A stretch of 64,000 bases of DNA from Pantoea sp. SoEX (GCF_009829945.1 NZ_SZZT01000003.1:1-64000), one strand, 5' to 3'. Counted from the first letter of the stretch, positions 9,375 through 21,709 are shown. Program-made: numbers and translations. The notes: generated by a model from the letters alone, not told the origin.

Positions 9375-9605
9375 TTAATTATTTTTTGTTTTCTTCAGAT
9401 TATCGTAATTATTTAAAATTTGTTTTGTAATTAAATTTTTTTCAATTTCACGCAATGCTATTACAGTAGGTTTATCATTTTCTGGTGACACTAAAGGTTC
9501 AAGTCCTCCTACTTGCATCTGACGTGCTCGACGAGCCGCTACTAACACCAGATCAAAACGATTACCAATTTTTTCTACCGCTTTTTGAACTGTTATTCTT
9601 GCCAT
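9375..9605 (-). CDS. rpoZ: RNA polymerase omega subunit, shortened C terminus
   Basis: Omega helps assemble RNA polymerase by clamping the beta' subunit and forms part of a ppGpp site. The ATG at 9605 gives [20 protein letters not shown], nearly identical to E. coli. The core through [10 protein letters not shown] is conserved. The product is 76 residues (E. coli 91): the flexible acidic C-terminal tail is largely missing and the protein ends in KKTKNN. An upstream in-frame start at 9629 would add eight residues that do not match the family. gmk lies 52 bp upstream on the same strand, the E. coli arrangement, but spoT no longer follows. Confidence 0.95.
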   Translation of the reverse strand: MARITVQKAVEKIGNRFDLVLVAARRARQMQVGGLEPLVSPENDKPTVIALREIEKNLITKQILNNYDNLKKTKNN

Positions 9606-9657
9606 TTTAATATTTACTCTTATTATCATAATAATAACTAGTATTATATTAAATTAT

Positions 9658-10290
9658 TTAATAAATTGCTAATAAATTATTAATTAAATTACTGTAACGT
9701 ATTGTTTGCCGTAATATATTCAATCGTTCAGCATAAATAATTGATTTAAGTTCTGATAATGCTGTATTAAAATTATCATTTATGATTAAATAATCATATT
9801 CTTTATAATGGCTCATCTCTTCTATTGCTTTTTTCATTCTAAGTGTTATTACTTCTTTATTATCTTGACCCCGTAGAAGTAATCTTCTTTTGAGTTCAAT
9901 TTTTGATGGAGGTAAAATAAAAATACTTTTGTTATTATAGATTTTATTACGAATTTGCTTAGCACCTTGCCAATCAATATCAAGTAAAACATCGCATTTT
10001 CTAGAGATTATTTGTTTAACTTTACTAAAAGAAGTTCCATAATAATTTTTAAATACTTTTGCATATTCAAGAAAATCATTATTTGCAATCATTTTTTTAA
10101 ATTCTTCTTTTCTGACGAAATAATAATGTTTCCCGTGTATTTCTCCAGGACGTATGTCACGTGTGGTGTATGAAATGGACAATTGTGTAGAATACATTTT
10201 CTGTTCTGTTTGTTGTAATAATGCTTGAATTAAGCTAGATTTTCCTGTTCCACTAGGTGCTGAAACGATGTATAAAATACCATGAGACAT
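9658..10290 (-). CDS. gmk: Guanylate kinase
   Basis: Gmk converts GMP to GDP with ATP, an essential step for GTP and dGTP supply. The 210 residues (E. coli 207) start [20 protein letters not shown], which contains the P-loop at residues 11-18. The GMP-binding segment [18 protein letters not shown], the lid [11 protein letters not shown] and ILPPSKIEL are all conserved. It is the first gene of the shortened gmk-rpoZ unit and is divergent from prlC across 345 bp. Confidence 0.97.
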   Translation of the reverse strand: MSHGILYIVSAPSGTGKSSLIQALLQQTEQKMYSTQLSISYTTRDIRPGEIHGKHYYFVRKEEFKKMIANNDFLEYAKVFKNYYGTSFSKVKQIISRKCDVLLDIDWQGAKQIRNKIYNNKSIFILPPSKIELKRRLLLRGQDNKEVITLRMKKAIEEMSHYKEYDYLIINDNFNTALSELKSIIYAERLNILRQTIRYSNLINNLLAIY

Positions 10291-10635
10291 TGTATTATTA
10301 TAATTTAGATATATATGTTTATTGTTTATAAGATATTATACAACGTTAATAAAATTTAACTATGCAAAATTTGTTATATATTTAGATTTATTATACATTT
10401 AGTATGTATAACATTGTGTTTGTTTCATTTTGAAAATTATCATAAAAATTAATATAATGATTTAAATACATAATATTTTCAATAATATAATCGTAACTAT
10501 TAGTCAATATATCTTTTGTCTTAAAAATTGTTTGATTTAATTAAATTTAATTATATGATAAAATTTTTGATTAACAATCAATTTAAGAAAATAATTAAAA
10601 GATATTGATACATAATATTCAAGGAATATGTTTTT
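10291..10635. other. Gene-free spacer between gmk and prlC
   Basis: This 345-bp divergent intergenic region holds no ORF or RNA gene that I can recognise. It joins two blocks far apart in E. coli (gmk near 82 min, prlC near 78 min), so it marks a rearrangement or large-deletion junction. A small palindrome, TTGATTAACAATCAA, lies close to 10568. An AAGGAA ribosome-binding site for prlC lies at its right end. Confidence 0.6.
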
Positions 10636-12684
10636 ATGACTAATCCATTACTTACTCCTTTTAAACTTCCACCATTTTCTAAAATTCAACTTAAACATAT
10701 TATGCCAGCTATTACCGAAATTTTAAAAGATTGTAAATTGACTGTAAAAAAAGTATCTTCTAAAGAAATCAATCATAGTTGGAGCAATGTTGTAGAACCT
10801 ATCGATGAAATAAATGATCGACTAAATAGGATTTTTTCACCAATTAATCATTTAAATTTAGTTAAAAATAATCCAGAATTACGTGAAATACATGAAAAAG
10901 TTTATTTACTAATTTCAGAATATAATACTTGGCTAAAACAAAATAAAAGTTTATATAAATCATATTTATCTTTAAAAGAACAAAAAAATTATTCATTGTT
11001 AAATAATACGCAAAAAAAACACTTAGAAAATATATTAAAAGATTTTAAATTATCGGGTATTAATTTAGAACAGGATAAACGAAATAGATATCGTGAAATT
11101 ATTGATCGGTTATCTCAATTACAGCTAATGTATAGTAACAACTTATTAGATTCTACTATGGCATGGGAAAAATTGATCAATAATAAGGAAGAACTATCTG
11201 GAATAAATGAAAATATATTATTTTCTATTTATCGCAATGAAAAAAATAGTTCACAAGGAAATTGGATATTAAAGTTAGATTTTCCAATCTATTATTCAAT
11301 AATAACTTATTGCGATAATAGAGAATTACGAAAAGAAATACACTTAGCTTATTCCACTCGTGCTTCTGATCAGGGACCTAATGCAAATAAATGGGATAAT
11401 ACTAATATTATTGATGAACAATTATATCTTAGATACGAATTGGCAAAATTATTAGGTTTTAAATCATTTGCTGAAAAAAAATTATTTGAAGAAACTGCTA
11501 AAGAACCACAAAAAGTAATGGATTTTCTAGAAGTTTTATTAAGATCTATTGATAAAAAAGTAAATAAAGAAATAGTACAATTAAGAAACTTTGTAAAAAA
11601 ACAATATAATGTAGATAAATTACACGCATGGGATTTTGCTTATTACAGTCAAAAACAAAAACAATATATTTATAATTTTAATGATGAGCAATTACGTCCA
11701 TATTTTCCTGAAACACGTGTTTTATCTGGTTTATTTAAATTAATCAATCGTATTTATGGAATTAATATTGTTCAGCGTAATCATATAGATTCGTATCATC
11801 CAGATATAAAATTTTTTGATGTATTTGATGAACAAGAAGAGTTGATAGGAGGTTTTTATCTTGATCTTTATTCTCGTAAGAACAAGTGTAGCGGAGCCTG
11901 GATGGATATCTGTACAAATAAAATGCGTAAAAATGGAAAAATACAAAAACCTATAGCTTATATTGTTTGTAACTTTACTGCACCTGATAAAAATAAGATA
12001 GCATTATTCACTCACAATGAAGTAATAACTTTATTTCATGAGTTTGGTCATTGTCTTCATCATATTTTAACATCTATAGAAATACCTGCAATTTCAGGAA
12101 TTAATGGAATACCTCTAGATATAATTGAATTTCCTAGTCAATTCATGGAAAATTGGTGTTGGGAACCAGATCTAATTTTATTAATATCTGGACATTATGA
12201 AACCAATGATCCTATACCTAGTGATATTTTATACAAAAAATTACAATCAAAAAATTATCAAACAAGTTTATTTATCCTTCGTCAATTGGAATTTAGTTTA
12301 TTTGATCTAACTTTACACTATAAATTTCATCCTGAAAAAAATAAAAATGTACTAGAAATTTTAAAAAAAATAAGACGACGTATTTCTATTATTCCTTATA
12401 TAAATCAAGATAGATTGCCACATTCTTTTAGTCATATTTTTAGTGGTGGTTATGCCGCACGTTATTATAGTTACTTATGGGCTAATGTTTTAGCTTGTGA
12501 TGCTTATTCTGTGTTTAAAAAAAATGGTATTTTCAACCCTGAAATTGGTAGATCTTTTTTAAATAATATATTAAGACTTGGTGGTTCAGAAGATTTTATG
12601 ACTATGTTTAAAAGGTTTCTCGGTCGTGAACCAAACATAGAAGCATTACTTCAACAATACGGTATAGAAATAAATGAAAAATAA
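10636..12684 (+). CDS. prlC: Oligopeptidase A
   Basis: PrlC (OpdA) is a cytosolic M3-family zinc metallopeptidase that degrades short peptides, including cleaved signal peptides. The 682-residue product (E. coli 680) begins MTNPLLTPFKLPPFSKI. It carries the zinc motif HEFGHCLHH at about residues 468-476, with the downstream glutamate in the conserved EFPSQFMENW segment. The C-terminal HIFSGGYAARYYSYLWA motif that lines the active site is intact. In E. coli prlC is heat-shock induced; I could not identify a sigma-32 promoter here. It converges on pitA across a strong hairpin. Confidence 0.96.
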   Translation: MTNPLLTPFKLPPFSKIQLKHIMPAITEILKDCKLTVKKVSSKEINHSWSNVVEPIDEINDRLNRIFSPINHLNLVKNNPELREIHEKVYLLISEYNTWLKQNKSLYKSYLSLKEQKNYSLLNNTQKKHLENILKDFKLSGINLEQDKRNRYREIIDRLSQLQLMYSNNLLDSTMAWEKLINNKEELSGINENILFSIYRNEKNSSQGNWILKLDFPIYYSIITYCDNRELRKEIHLAYSTRASDQGPNANKWDNTNIIDEQLYLRYELAKLLGFKSFAEKKLFEETAKEPQKVMDFLEVLLRSIDKKVNKEIVQLRNFVKKQYNVDKLHAWDFAYYSQKQKQYIYNFNDEQLRPYFPETRVLSGLFKLINRIYGINIVQRNHIDSYHPDIKFFDVFDEQEELIGGFYLDLYSRKNKCSGAWMDICTNKMRKNGKIQKPIAYIVCNFTAPDKNKIALFTHNEVITLFHEFGHCLHHILTSIEIPAISGINGIPLDIIEFPSQFMENWCWEPDLILLISGHYETNDPIPSDILYKKLQSKNYQTSLFILRQLEFSLFDLTLHYKFHPEKNKNVLEILKKIRRRISIIPYINQDRLPHSFSHIFSGGYAARYYSYLWANVLACDAYSVFKKNGIFNPEIGRSFLNNILRLGGSEDFMTMFKRFLGREPNIEALLQQYGIEINEK

Positions 12685-12706
12685 CATATTCTGCTTTATT
12701 AAATTA

Positions 12707-12740
12707 ATAATGGCATGTTAAAATCAAAACATGCCATTAT
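12707..12740. terminator. Bidirectional hairpin terminator between prlC and pitA
   Basis: A 13-bp perfect stem is formed by 12707-12719 (ATAATGGCATGTT) and 12728-12740, with an 8-base loop. It lies 23 bp after the prlC stop and 4 bp before the pitA stop, where a shared terminator for convergent genes is expected. The stem carries four G:C pairs in a row of mixed sequence. No long T-run follows on either strand, so termination efficiency is uncertain. Confidence 0.75.
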
Positions 12741-12744
12741 AATG

Positions 12745-14253
12745 TTAGGTTGTTAATAATTTTAACATTATCAAATAAACTAAACCAGATAATAAAATAC
12801 ATATTGGAATAGTTAAGATCCATGCCATAATAATATTTTTAATTGTACGCCAATGTAATCCTCCTCCATCAGCTAGCATGGCTCCAGCTACTGAAGAAGA
12901 AAGTATATGAGTAGTGGATACTGGCATCCCTGTATAACTTGCAATTCCAATTGAAATTGCAGCTGTTATTTGTGCACACATTCCTTGAGCATATGTCATA
13001 CCTCTTTTCCCTATCTTATTACCTATAGTAGCAGCTACTCGACGCCAACCAATCATTGTTCCAATTCCTATTGCTAAAGCCACTGTAATTATAATCCATA
13101 GAGGTGCATATTCTACTGTACATAATAAATCTTTTTTTAATTTATTAAGCAAGTTCTTATCACTTACATTTATATCTGGTAATTTTACAAATTTATCAAT
13201 AGTATCAGCCATACATAACAGTAAATATCTAATTTTGATCTTTTTACTAACTGGTAGACTGTCATAGTTCTGTAAATTATCAAATAATATTTTAGTTTGT
13301 TTTATTGTATCTAATTCATTAATAGAATTACAATGAAATTTTTTATCTTCTTTATTATCTTTATCTGTAGATTTTGAAATATCTGATTTATTTAATTGGT
13401 GTAATACCTGTAAATATACTGCATGTTTATTACAATAATTTTCTAGGTTTATGATAGCATCATGAGTACGTGTAATTTCATAATTAGAAGCATCAATGTT
13501 AACTACAAATCCTGCAGGAACAACACTGATTAATACTAACATTATTAAACCGATTCCTTTCTGTCCGTCATTAGAACCATGTGAATAACTAACACCCATA
13601 GCTGATAAAACAAGAATAACTCTTGTCCAAAATGGTGGTTTTTTTTTCCCATCTATTTTTTTACGTTGAGAAGGAGTCATATGAATACGTACGTGTTTTT
13701 TACTATTTTTATAACAATGACGTAAAATAAAAATTAATCCACCTGAAATTAATAAACCTATAATTGGTGATATTACTAATGAACTAAAAACACTAATAAT
13801 TTTGGAAACATTAAGAACATTAATCAATGAAGAATCAGTTAATATTGTGTTTGTTAAAGCGATGCCAATAATTGCGCTTATTAAAGTATGAGAACTAGAA
13901 GTAGGTAATCCTAAATACCATGTACTAAGATTCCAAATAATAGCAGTCAAAAGCATAGAAAATATCATAATAAGTCCATGACATGATCCTATATTTAGCA
14001 ACAAATCTGTAGGAAGTAAATGTACTATGGTATAAGCTACACTTAATCCTCCTAACAAAACACCAAAAAAATTAAATATGCCTGACATAATTACAGCAAG
14101 TTGGGCATGCATAGTACGTGTATATATCACTGTTACTACTGCATTAGCCGTGTCGTGAAAACCATTTATTGCTTCGTAACATAATACAAATATTAGAGCT
14201 ATAATTAATAGTAATCCAGTATTTATATTCATACCAGCAAATAGATGTAACAT
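12745..14253 (-). CDS. pitA: Low-affinity inorganic phosphate transporter PitA
   Basis: Pit is an inner-membrane proton symporter for metal-phosphate complexes. The 502 residues from ATG 14253 ([13 protein letters not shown]) align with E. coli PitA (499). Both copies of the family signature are present: [16 protein letters not shown] near the N terminus and [12 protein letters not shown] in the middle. About ten hydrophobic segments flank a central hydrophilic loop (about residues 270-350) that diverges in sequence, as is usual. An upstream in-frame codon would add eleven residues that do not match the family. In a reduced genome this is probably the main phosphate uptake route (inference). 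Confidence 0.95.
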   Translation of the reverse strand: MLHLFAGMNINTGLLLIIALIFVLCYEAINGFHDTANAVVTVIYTRTMHAQLAVIMSGIFNFFGVLLGGLSVAYTIVHLLPTDLLLNIGSCHGLIMIFSMLLTAIIWNLSTWYLGLPTSSSHTLISAIIGIALTNTILTDSSLINVLNVSKIISVFSSLVISPIIGLLISGGLIFILRHCYKNSKKHVRIHMTPSQRKKIDGKKKPPFWTRVILVLSAMGVSYSHGSNDGQKGIGLIMLVLISVVPAGFVVNIDASNYEITRTHDAIINLENYCNKHAVYLQVLHQLNKSDISKSTDKDNKEDKKFHCNSINELDTIKQTKILFDNLQNYDSLPVSKKIKIRYLLLCMADTIDKFVKLPDINVSDKNLLNKLKKDLLCTVEYAPLWIIITVALAIGIGTMIGWRRVAATIGNKIGKRGMTYAQGMCAQITAAISIGIASYTGMPVSTTHILSSSVAGAMLADGGGLHWRTIKNIIMAWILTIPICILLSGLVYLIMLKLLTT

Positions 14254-14440
14254 AAATTTTACGCCATTTTTAGAGAATATGAACAATATATTATATTATC
14301 CATGACGATCTTCTCTATCTAGAAAAAGAAAAAATTAGTGTTAATTTAATGATGAGTTATAATTATTTCGAATATAGTTCATTAAAAAACCAAAAATAAA
14401 ATAATTTAATAATTATTTTTAAATAAAAATTTACTATATT

Positions 14441-15589
14441 TTAATACAGAGCATCTCTTAATTGTTTTACTTTATCAGTTTTTTCCCAGGGAAAATTTTC
14501 TCTACCAAAATGACCATATGATGCTGTTTTTTTATAAATAGGATATTCTAAATTAAGCATTTTTATAAGTCCATAGGGACGTAAATCGAATAAATCACGT
14601 ATTACTAAATTTAATTTTTGAACAGAAATCTTTTCAGTACCAAAAGTATTTATCATAATAGAAGTAGGATCAGCAATTCCTATAGTATAGGATAATTGAA
14701 TTTCACAGCGGTCTGCAAGATTAGCCGCAACTATATTTTTAGCAATATAACGAGCAGCATATGCTGCTGAACGATCAACCTTAGAGGGATCTTTTCCTGA
14801 AAAAGCTCCACCACCATGTCTAGCCATACCTCCATAAGTGTCAACGATGATTTTTCTTCCTGTTAAACCACAATCACCCATGGGTCCACCAATAACAAAT
14901 CTACCTGTCGGATTAATATGATATTTGGTTTGATTATGTAACCATTTTTTAGGTAATACTGGTTTAATAATATTTTCCATGATAGCTTCTTGTATGTCTA
15001 TTTGTTTTACATAATTTGCATGTTGAGTAGATAGTACAACAGTATCAATTCCAATAATTTTATCATTTTTATATTGAAAAGTAACTTGGCTTTTTGCATC
15101 TGGTAGCAACCATGGTATTGTTCCATTTTTTCTTAATTCAGCTTGACGTTTTACCAAACGATGCGCATAAGTTATAGGAGCTGGCATAAGTACATCAGTT
15201 TCATTTGTAGCATAGCCAAACATTATACCTTGGTCACCTGCACCTTGGTTAAATGGATTACCATTATCAATACCTTTATTAATGTCTTGAGATTGTTTGC
15301 CAATAGCATTTAAAATGGCACATGAATTAGCATCAAAACCCATATCTGAATTGGTATATCCAATTTCTCTAACTGTATTTCTAATAATTTCTTCAACATC
15401 TATTCGAGCATTAGTATTAATTTCTCCTCCAACTAAAACCATACCAGTTTTAACGTATGTTTCGCATGCTACACGACCTTTACTATCTTGTTCAATAATT
15501 GCATCAAGAATAGCATCAGAAATTTGATCCGCAATTTTATCTGGATGACCTTCTGATACAGATTCAGATGTAAATAGAGTTGTAGCCAT
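14441..15589 (-). CDS. metK: S-adenosylmethionine synthetase
   Basis: MetK makes S-adenosylmethionine from methionine and ATP. The 382 residues (E. coli 384) include the N-terminal [16 protein letters not shown] motif, the ATP-binding [12 protein letters not shown] motif, and the phosphate-binding loop [16 protein letters not shown]. Other conserved segments are [11 protein letters not shown] and [12 protein letters not shown]. In E. coli metK lies near speAB and tktA. Here it is divergent from tktA, with 580 bp between them and the intervening genes gone. Confidence 0.98.
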   Translation of the reverse strand: MATTLFTSESVSEGHPDKIADQISDAILDAIIEQDSKGRVACETYVKTGMVLVGGEINTNARIDVEEIIRNTVREIGYTNSDMGFDANSCAILNAIGKQSQDINKGIDNGNPFNQGAGDQGIMFGYATNETDVLMPAPITYAHRLVKRQAELRKNGTIPWLLPDAKSQVTFQYKNDKIIGIDTVVLSTQHANYVKQIDIQEAIMENIIKPVLPKKWLHNQTKYHINPTGRFVIGGPMGDCGLTGRKIIVDTYGGMARHGGGAFSGKDPSKVDRSAAYAARYIAKNIVAANLADRCEIQLSYTIGIADPTSIMINTFGTEKISVQKLNLVIRDLFDLRPYGLIKMLNLEYPIYKKTASYGHFGRENFPWEKTDKVKQLRDALY

Positions 15590-16170
15590 TGTGTTTTTTA
15601 TGCCTTATAAAATAATTTTTGTTAGATTGCGTTCCAAATATAAAATAATATTTATATTATCTTATCAATTTGAATTTTCATATAATAAATTTATTATCCT
15701 AATTATAAAATGCGATATAATTAATTCGACAAAAATTAAATATAATTTATTTGTTAATATATTAATATTAATTAATAATCTACTCTGTAATATATACATA
15801 ACTTATTAAAATAATAAAATATTTAATGAATTTATAAATTTATTTTATAAAATAATATATTAACAATACAAATTTCATTCAAAAAATAAAATAACATAAA
15901 TGTATTATCGCATTACTATAAATTATTTAAGTAAATATTATATAATAATTAAAATATTAATTAATATCTTAAGAAAATTTAATAAAATTATTTTACCTAT
16001 AATTCAAACATTCATTACAAAACAGTTATGTTAAAAAATCTTAAATTTATATAAAATATTTAGTAATAACGTTATTTTTAGTATATAAAAATATGCAATT
16101 AATTTTATGATTATAATTTTTATTTTAATAAAAATACTATATTTATATTAATCTATTTTTGGAGTACAAA
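15590..16170. other. Gene-free spacer between metK and tktA
   Basis: This 580-bp region is one of the longest non-coding stretches in the window and replaces galP, speAB and neighbours. It is almost pure A/T. A 72-codon open frame at 15591-15809 has no family resemblance and a composition like random AT sequence. A 12-base perfect palindrome, AATAACGTTATT, lies at 16065-16076, about 95 bp before tktA. Promoters for metK and tktA must lie here, but I cannot place them with confidence. Confidence 0.6.
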
Positions 16171-18174
16171 ATGCCATCTCATAAAGAACTTGCTAACGCT
16201 ATTAGAGTATTAAGTATGGATGCAGTGCAAAAAGCTAATTCTGGTCATCCTGGTGCTCCAATGGGTATGGCAGATATTGCAGAAGCGTTATGGAGAAAAC
16301 ATTTAAATCATAATCCCAATAATCCACTTTGGTTTAATCGTGATAGATTTGTGTTATCCAACGGTCACGGTTCAATGTTGATTTATAGTCTTTTACATTT
16401 AACTGGATATGATCTTCCTATAAGTGAAATTAAAAACTTTCGGCAATTAAATTCCAAAACCCCAGGTCACCCTGAATACCAACATACAATGGGTATTGAA
16501 ACTACAACTGGTCCATTAGGACAGGGACTTGCGAATGCTGTAGGATTTGCTCTTGCAGAAAAAACATTATCAGCACAATTTAATCGTTCTGATTGTAATA
16601 TTGTAGATCATAATACCTATGTATTTGTAGGAGATGGTTGTATGATGGAAGGAATATCACATGAAGTTTGTTCTTTAGCAGGAACTTTAAAATTAGGTAA
16701 ATTAATAGTATTTTATGACGATAATGATATTTCTATTGATGGAAAAACTAAATATTGGTTCACAGATAATACAGCTAAGCGTTTTGAATCTTATAATTGG
16801 CATGTAATAAAAGAAATTGACGGACACGATCATCATAGTATAACACAAGCAATAGAACAGGCAAAAAATATTCATAACAAACCTTCTCTATTGATATGTA
16901 AGACCATAATTGGCTATGGATCACCAAATAAACAAGGAACTCATGATGTTCATGGATCACCCCTAGGAGAAAACGAAGTAATACTTACTCGTAAATTTTT
17001 AAAATGGAAATATCCGCAATTTGTAATTCCAGCAGAAATATACAATGAGTGGGATGCAAAGGTAAGTGGTCAAAATTTAGAAAAAAAATGGAATGAAAAA
17101 CTAAAGTATTATGAAAAAAAATATCCGAAATTAGCTGTTGAATTTAAGAGACGTATAAATAAAATACTACCAGATAATTGGGATACTATAACAAAAAAAT
17201 TTATAAAAATTTTACAAGAAAATCCCGAAAATGTTGCTGGTAGAAAATCTTCCCAAAATACTATTGAAGTACTAGGAAATATTTTACCAGAATTAATTGG
17301 TGGTTCTGCTGACTTAACACCTAGTAATCTTACTATGTGGTCTGGTTCTAATCCAATTAATAGAAATATTGATGGAAATTACATTCATTATGGCGTAAGA
17401 GAATTTGGTATGACTGCAATTGCCAATGGTATTTCAATATACGGTGGTTTTTTACCTTATACTGCTACTTTTCTTATGTTTAGTGAATATGCAAGAAATG
17501 CTATACGTATGGCAGCATTAATGAAACTTCGTCATGTTATGGTATATACTCATGACTCTATTGGTGTAGGAGAAGATGGACCTACTCATCAACCAATTGA
17601 ACAAATTTCTAATTTACGTATGATACCTAATATACATCTATGGCGTCCTTGCGATCAAGTTGAATCTGCAGTAGCTTGGAAATGTGCTGTTGAAAGGCAA
17701 GATGGTCCAAGTATTTTAGTCCTTTCTAGACAAAATTTAGTACAACAAAGTCGAACTATAGAGCAGTTAAAAAATATAAAAAGAGGTGGTTATATATTAA
17801 AAGATTGTAATACAAAAGAACCTGATATTATCTTAATAGCAACTGGTTCAGAAGTGGAATTAGCTGTTAATGCTTATTATAAATTATCTTATCATGATAA
17901 TCTAAAAGTTCGTGTAGTATCTATGCCATGTACTAATATATTTGATCAACAAAGCGAATATTATCGTGAATTAGTTCTTCCAAGTAAAATAAAAATTAGA
18001 ATTGCTATTGAAGCAGGGATAGCTGATTTTTGGTTTAAATATGTTGGTACTAACGGTAAAGTAATTGGAATAAATAGTTTTGGTATGTCAGGATCAACTG
18101 ATAATTTATTTAAATTATTTGGTTTTACCGTGGATAATATTATATCTACAGCGCAAAGTTTATTAAATTGTTAA
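16171..18174 (+). CDS. tktA: Transketolase
   Basis: Transketolase moves two-carbon units between sugar phosphates in the pentose phosphate pathway and supplies erythrose 4-phosphate. The start is ATG 16171, because GGAG at 16160-16163 is a ribosome-binding site; the TTG at 16159 lies upstream of it. The 667 residues (E. coli 663) show the thiamine diphosphate motif [12 protein letters not shown] at about residues 154-165. Also conserved are [12 protein letters not shown] at the N terminus, [12 protein letters not shown], and in the pyrimidine domain [11 protein letters not shown] with its catalytic Glu and [16 protein letters not shown]. Epd, which uses erythrose 4-phosphate, is next. Confidence 0.97.
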   Translation: MPSHKELANAIRVLSMDAVQKANSGHPGAPMGMADIAEALWRKHLNHNPNNPLWFNRDRFVLSNGHGSMLIYSLLHLTGYDLPISEIKNFRQLNSKTPGHPEYQHTMGIETTTGPLGQGLANAVGFALAEKTLSAQFNRSDCNIVDHNTYVFVGDGCMMEGISHEVCSLAGTLKLGKLIVFYDDNDISIDGKTKYWFTDNTAKRFESYNWHVIKEIDGHDHHSITQAIEQAKNIHNKPSLLICKTIIGYGSPNKQGTHDVHGSPLGENEVILTRKFLKWKYPQFVIPAEIYNEWDAKVSGQNLEKKWNEKLKYYEKKYPKLAVEFKRRINKILPDNWDTITKKFIKILQENPENVAGRKSSQNTIEVLGNILPELIGGSADLTPSNLTMWSGSNPINRNIDGNYIHYGVREFGMTAIANGISIYGGFLPYTATFLMFSEYARNAIRMAALMKLRHVMVYTHDSIGVGEDGPTHQPIEQISNLRMIPNIHLWRPCDQVESAVAWKCAVERQDGPSILVLSRQNLVQQSRTIEQLKNIKRGGYILKDCNTKEPDIILIATGSEVELAVNAYYKLSYHDNLKVRVVSMPCTNIFDQQSEYYRELVLPSKIKIRIAIEAGIADFWFKYVGTNGKVIGINSFGMSGSTDNLFKLFGFTVDNIISTAQSLLNC

Positions 18175-18296
18175 AATATTTTTAATTTTAATTATTTTTC
18201 CTTTACAATATTCAAAAAATTATTTTTAGATATTTTCGGTATATATTTAATAATAATTAAAATATAATTGTATTTTAATTACTTATTGGTATAAAT

Positions 18297-19316
18297 ATGA
18301 TTGTTAAAGTAGCAATTAACGGTTTTGGACGTATAGGACGTAATATAGTACGCGGATTATACGAAAGTAAAAGAAATAAAATAATCAAAATAGTTGCCAT
18401 CAATGAAGTAGCTGATTCAATTGGAATGGCTTATTTACTTAAATATGATACCACTCATGGTACTTTTTATTTTAATGTACGTCAAGAAAAAGATACAATT
18501 TGGATTAATGATGATCTTATTCAAATTTTTCATCATCACAATATTAATGAATTACCTTGGAATAAACTTAATATTGATGTTGTATTAGACTGTACTGGGA
18601 TTTATGGTACACGTAAAGATGGTGAAGCACATTTAAAAGCAGGTGCTAAAAAAGTGCTATTTTGCCATCCTGGAGATAACGATCTTGATGCAACCATAGT
18701 ATACGGAATTAATGAAAAAACAATTTCAACAGAACATCGCATTATTTCTAATGCATCATGTACTACTAATTGTATTATTCCTATTATTAAATTATTAGAT
18801 GATGAATTTAGTATTAAATTTGGAACAATTACTACTATCCATTCATCAATGAATGATCAAAAAGTAATAGATTTTTATCATAATGATGATTTACGTCGAT
18901 CTCGTTCTGCTAGTCAATCTATCGTACCAATTAATACACATTTGGCAGATGGAATTTATAGAATCTTTCCTAAATTTAAGAATTGTTTTGAGGCTATATC
19001 TCTACGGGTACCTACTATTAATGTTACAGCAATTGATTTTAACGTAGTGGTTAGCAAATCTACTGATTCAAATAAAGTTAACAAATTATTTAAAAATGCT
19101 GCAAAAAAATCATTAAAAGGTATTATTGAATATAATGATTTACCATTGGTTTCTATAGATTTTAATCACAATTCACACAGTGTTATAATAGATAGCACTC
19201 AAACTAAGGTAAGTGGTTGTTATATGATAAAAACTTTACTATGGTGTGATAACGAGTGGGGATATTCAAACAGAATGATAGATACATTGATATACATATC
19301 TAAACTTGGCAAGTGA
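18297..19316 (+). CDS. epd: D-erythrose-4-phosphate dehydrogenase
   Basis: Epd oxidises erythrose 4-phosphate to 4-phosphoerythronate, the first step of the DXP-independent branch of pyridoxal phosphate synthesis. The 339 residues equal E. coli Epd in length. The protein belongs to the GAPDH family: NAD-binding NGFGRIGRN and catalytic SNASCTTNC with its cysteine. It is Epd rather than GapA because of the downstream motif [13 protein letters not shown], its position directly before pgk and fbaA, and overall similarity. TktA upstream makes its substrate. A side role as glyceraldehyde-3-phosphate dehydrogenase cannot be excluded from sequence. Confidence 0.93.
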   Translation: MIVKVAINGFGRIGRNIVRGLYESKRNKIIKIVAINEVADSIGMAYLLKYDTTHGTFYFNVRQEKDTIWINDDLIQIFHHHNINELPWNKLNIDVVLDCTGIYGTRKDGEAHLKAGAKKVLFCHPGDNDLDATIVYGINEKTISTEHRIISNASCTTNCIIPIIKLLDDEFSIKFGTITTIHSSMNDQKVIDFYHNDDLRRSRSASQSIVPINTHLADGIYRIFPKFKNCFEAISLRVPTINVTAIDFNVVVSKSTDSNKVNKLFKNAAKKSLKGIIEYNDLPLVSIDFNHNSHSVIIDSTQTKVSGCYMIKTLLWCDNEWGYSNRMIDTLIYISKLGK

Positions 19317-19384
19317 AACTAATTTTAGTATTAGATAATTTTCAGTATTAATTTAATAATGAAACATAAGGATATAATATATTT

Positions 19385-20551
19385 ATGATAACAATGGATG
19401 AATTAGATATTAATAATAAACGTATATTAATAAGAGTAGATTTTAATGTACCAATAAAACAAGGAAATATTATATCACATACAAGAATTATTGCTGCTTT
19501 GCCTACTATTAAATTTGCTCTAAAAAAAAATGCAAAAGTTATGGTTATGTCTCATTTAGGTCGTCCATATGAAGGTATTTATGACGATGAATTTTCTTTA
19601 TTACCAATAGTAAAATATTTAAAACATAAACTAGCAAATACCAAGATAAAATTAATAAAAAATTATTTAGACGGAATTGAATTAAATAATGGTGAATTAG
19701 TTATATTAGAAAATGTTAGATTTAATAAAGGTGAAAATATAAATGACGAGTTATTAGCGAAAAAATATGCTGCTTTATGTGATATATTTGTAATGGATGC
19801 TTTCGGTGCTGGACATAGGATACAAGCTTCTACTTGTGGAGTAGCTAAATTTGCTAAAATTTCATGTATAGGCCCATTATTTTCATGTGAGCTAAATATT
19901 TTGAGTAAGGCAATTAAAAAACCAAAACGTCCGTTAGTTGTAATTGTAGGTGGTTCGAAAATTTCTACTAAATTTAATTTATTAAATAACTTATCTAAAA
20001 TTGCAGACAACGTTATTGTAGGGGGAGGTATTGCAAATACTTTTTTAGCTATAGAAAATAAAATAGGTAAATCATTATATGAGCCAGAATTTATTGAATT
20101 AGCTAGAAAACTACTAGATAAATATAATATCCAAATTCCTCTTGATTTACGAGTATCAACAGAATATTCTGAAAATGCTTTAGCTATTACAAAAAATCGT
20201 ACAGATATTTCAGATAATGAATTTATTTTAGATTTCGGAGATAAAACTATACAATCATTGGTAATATTACTTAAAAAAGCTAATACAATTTTATGGAATG
20301 GTCCTATAGGAGTTTTTGAATTTCCAAATTTTTGTACAGGTACTAAAATTATTGCTCAAAATATTGCTAACAGTAGTGCTTTTTCTATAGCAGGAGGCGG
20401 AGATACGTTAGCTGCTATTGATTTATTTGGCATTAAAGATAAAATATCTTATATTTCTACTGGTGGAGGTGCATTTCTAAAATTTATTGAAAGCAAAACA
20501 TTACCAATTATTTCTATAATACAAGAAAATGGATATAACAAGGATGTCTAA
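19385..20551 (+). CDS. pgk: Phosphoglycerate kinase
   Basis: Pgk makes ATP from 1,3-bisphosphoglycerate in glycolysis. The 388 residues (E. coli 387) contain the N-terminal RVDFNVPI and SHLGRP substrate motifs, [10 protein letters not shown], the VGGSKIS loop, the C-terminal nucleotide motif NGPIGVFE and the phosphate loop GGGDTLAA. The epd-pgk-fbaA order is kept. The last eight bases, ATGTCTAA, overlap the fbaA start, which implies translational coupling. Confidence 0.97.
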   Translation: MITMDELDINNKRILIRVDFNVPIKQGNIISHTRIIAALPTIKFALKKNAKVMVMSHLGRPYEGIYDDEFSLLPIVKYLKHKLANTKIKLIKNYLDGIELNNGELVILENVRFNKGENINDELLAKKYAALCDIFVMDAFGAGHRIQASTCGVAKFAKISCIGPLFSCELNILSKAIKKPKRPLVVIVGGSKISTKFNLLNNLSKIADNVIVGGGIANTFLAIENKIGKSLYEPEFIELARKLLDKYNIQIPLDLRVSTEYSENALAITKNRTDISDNEFILDFGDKTIQSLVILLKKANTILWNGPIGVFEFPNFCTGTKIIAQNIANSSAFSIAGGGDTLAAIDLFGIKDKISYISTGGGAFLKFIESKTLPIISIIQENGYNKDV

Positions 20552-21623
20552 AATTTTAAGTTTTTTAAATGCTGGAGTTGTTAATGGTAATGATCTTAAA
20601 AAAATATTTAAGATAGCAAAAAAAAATAAATTTGCTTTACCTGCTATAAATTGCATTAATACTGATTCTATAAATGCTGTTTTAGAAGTTGCTTCTAAAG
20701 TTAAATCTCCTGTAATAATTCAATTTTCCAATAGTGGATCAGTATTTTTTGCTGGAAAAGGATTAATATCTAAAAAACCGCAAGATACAGCTATTATAGG
20801 TTGTATTGCTGGTGCTCATTATGTACATTTTATAGCAGAAAAGTATAAAGTTCCTGTTATTTTACATACAGATCATTGTACAAAAGATTTACTACCATGG
20901 ATCGATGGACTTTTAGAGGTTAATAAGGAATATTTTCTTAAAACAGGGAAACCTTTGTTTTCTTCTCATATGATTGATCTTTCAAAAGAACCATTAAAAG
21001 AAAATATTGATATTTGTAGTAATTACTTAACACAAATGTCTAAAATAAATATGACTTTAGAAATAGAATTAGGATGTACAGGCGGTGAAGAAGATGGTAT
21101 AGATAACAGTTATATAGATCCCTCTAAACTGTATACTAGTCCTGAAGATGTAAATTATGCATATGAAACATTAAGTAGCATTAGCAATAATTTTACAATT
21201 GCTGCATCATTTGGAAATGTTCATGGTGTTTATACAAAAGGAAATGTTAAGTTAAAACCAATAATATTATATAATTCTCAAAAGTTAATTTCTAATAAAC
21301 ATAATTTACCCAATAACACATTAGATTTTGTATTTCATGGAGGTTCTGGCTCTTCTGACAAAGAAATTAAAGAATCTATTAATTATGGTGTAGTGAAAGT
21401 TAATATAGATACAGATTCTCAATGGGCAACATGGAATGGGTTACTTAGTTACTATAAAAATAATTTTAATTATTTACAAAATCAATTAGGTAATCCAAAA
21501 GGTTTAAATATGCCTAACAAACAATATTACGATCCAAGAACCTGGTTACGTTATACTCAATTATCTTTACAAGATTGTTTAGAAAGATATTTTAAAAAAC
21601 TTAATGCAATCGATTTGTTATAA
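20544..21623 (+). CDS. fbaA: Class II fructose-bisphosphate aldolase
   Basis: FbaA is the zinc-dependent aldolase of glycolysis and gluconeogenesis. Starting at ATG 20544 gives 359 residues, the same as E. coli (MSKIL... against MSKIF...). This start overlaps pgk by 8 bp. An ATG at 20529 would add five unrelated residues. Metal ligands and signatures are visible: [26 protein letters not shown] and FHGGSGS. The C-terminal YYDPRTWLR and LNAIDLL match the family end. Confidence 0.97.
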   Translation: MSKILSFLNAGVVNGNDLKKIFKIAKKNKFALPAINCINTDSINAVLEVASKVKSPVIIQFSNSGSVFFAGKGLISKKPQDTAIIGCIAGAHYVHFIAEKYKVPVILHTDHCTKDLLPWIDGLLEVNKEYFLKTGKPLFSSHMIDLSKEPLKENIDICSNYLTQMSKINMTLEIELGCTGGEEDGIDNSYIDPSKLYTSPEDVNYAYETLSSISNNFTIAASFGNVHGVYTKGNVKLKPIILYNSQKLISNKHNLPNNTLDFVFHGGSGSSDKEIKESINYGVVKVNIDTDSQWATWNGLLSYYKNNFNYLQNQLGNPKGLNMPNKQYYDPRTWLRYTQLSLQDCLERYFKKLNAIDLL

Positions 21624-21709
21624 ATAAATATATAATCTAATTATATTAAGACAGTTCTTATAAAATAAAAATGATCTTGTAAACTTATTAATAATAAAAA
21701 ATTTTAAAC

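Noticed and set aside
15591-15809. 72-codon open frame upstream of metK on the + strand
   Set aside because: Low-complexity I/L/N/K/Y composition typical of random AT-rich DNA, no family motif, and it lies in the metK promoter region.
18297-19316. Annotation as GapA
   Set aside because: Length, the RRSRSASQS segment and the tktA-epd-pgk-fbaA context all fit Epd better than GapA.
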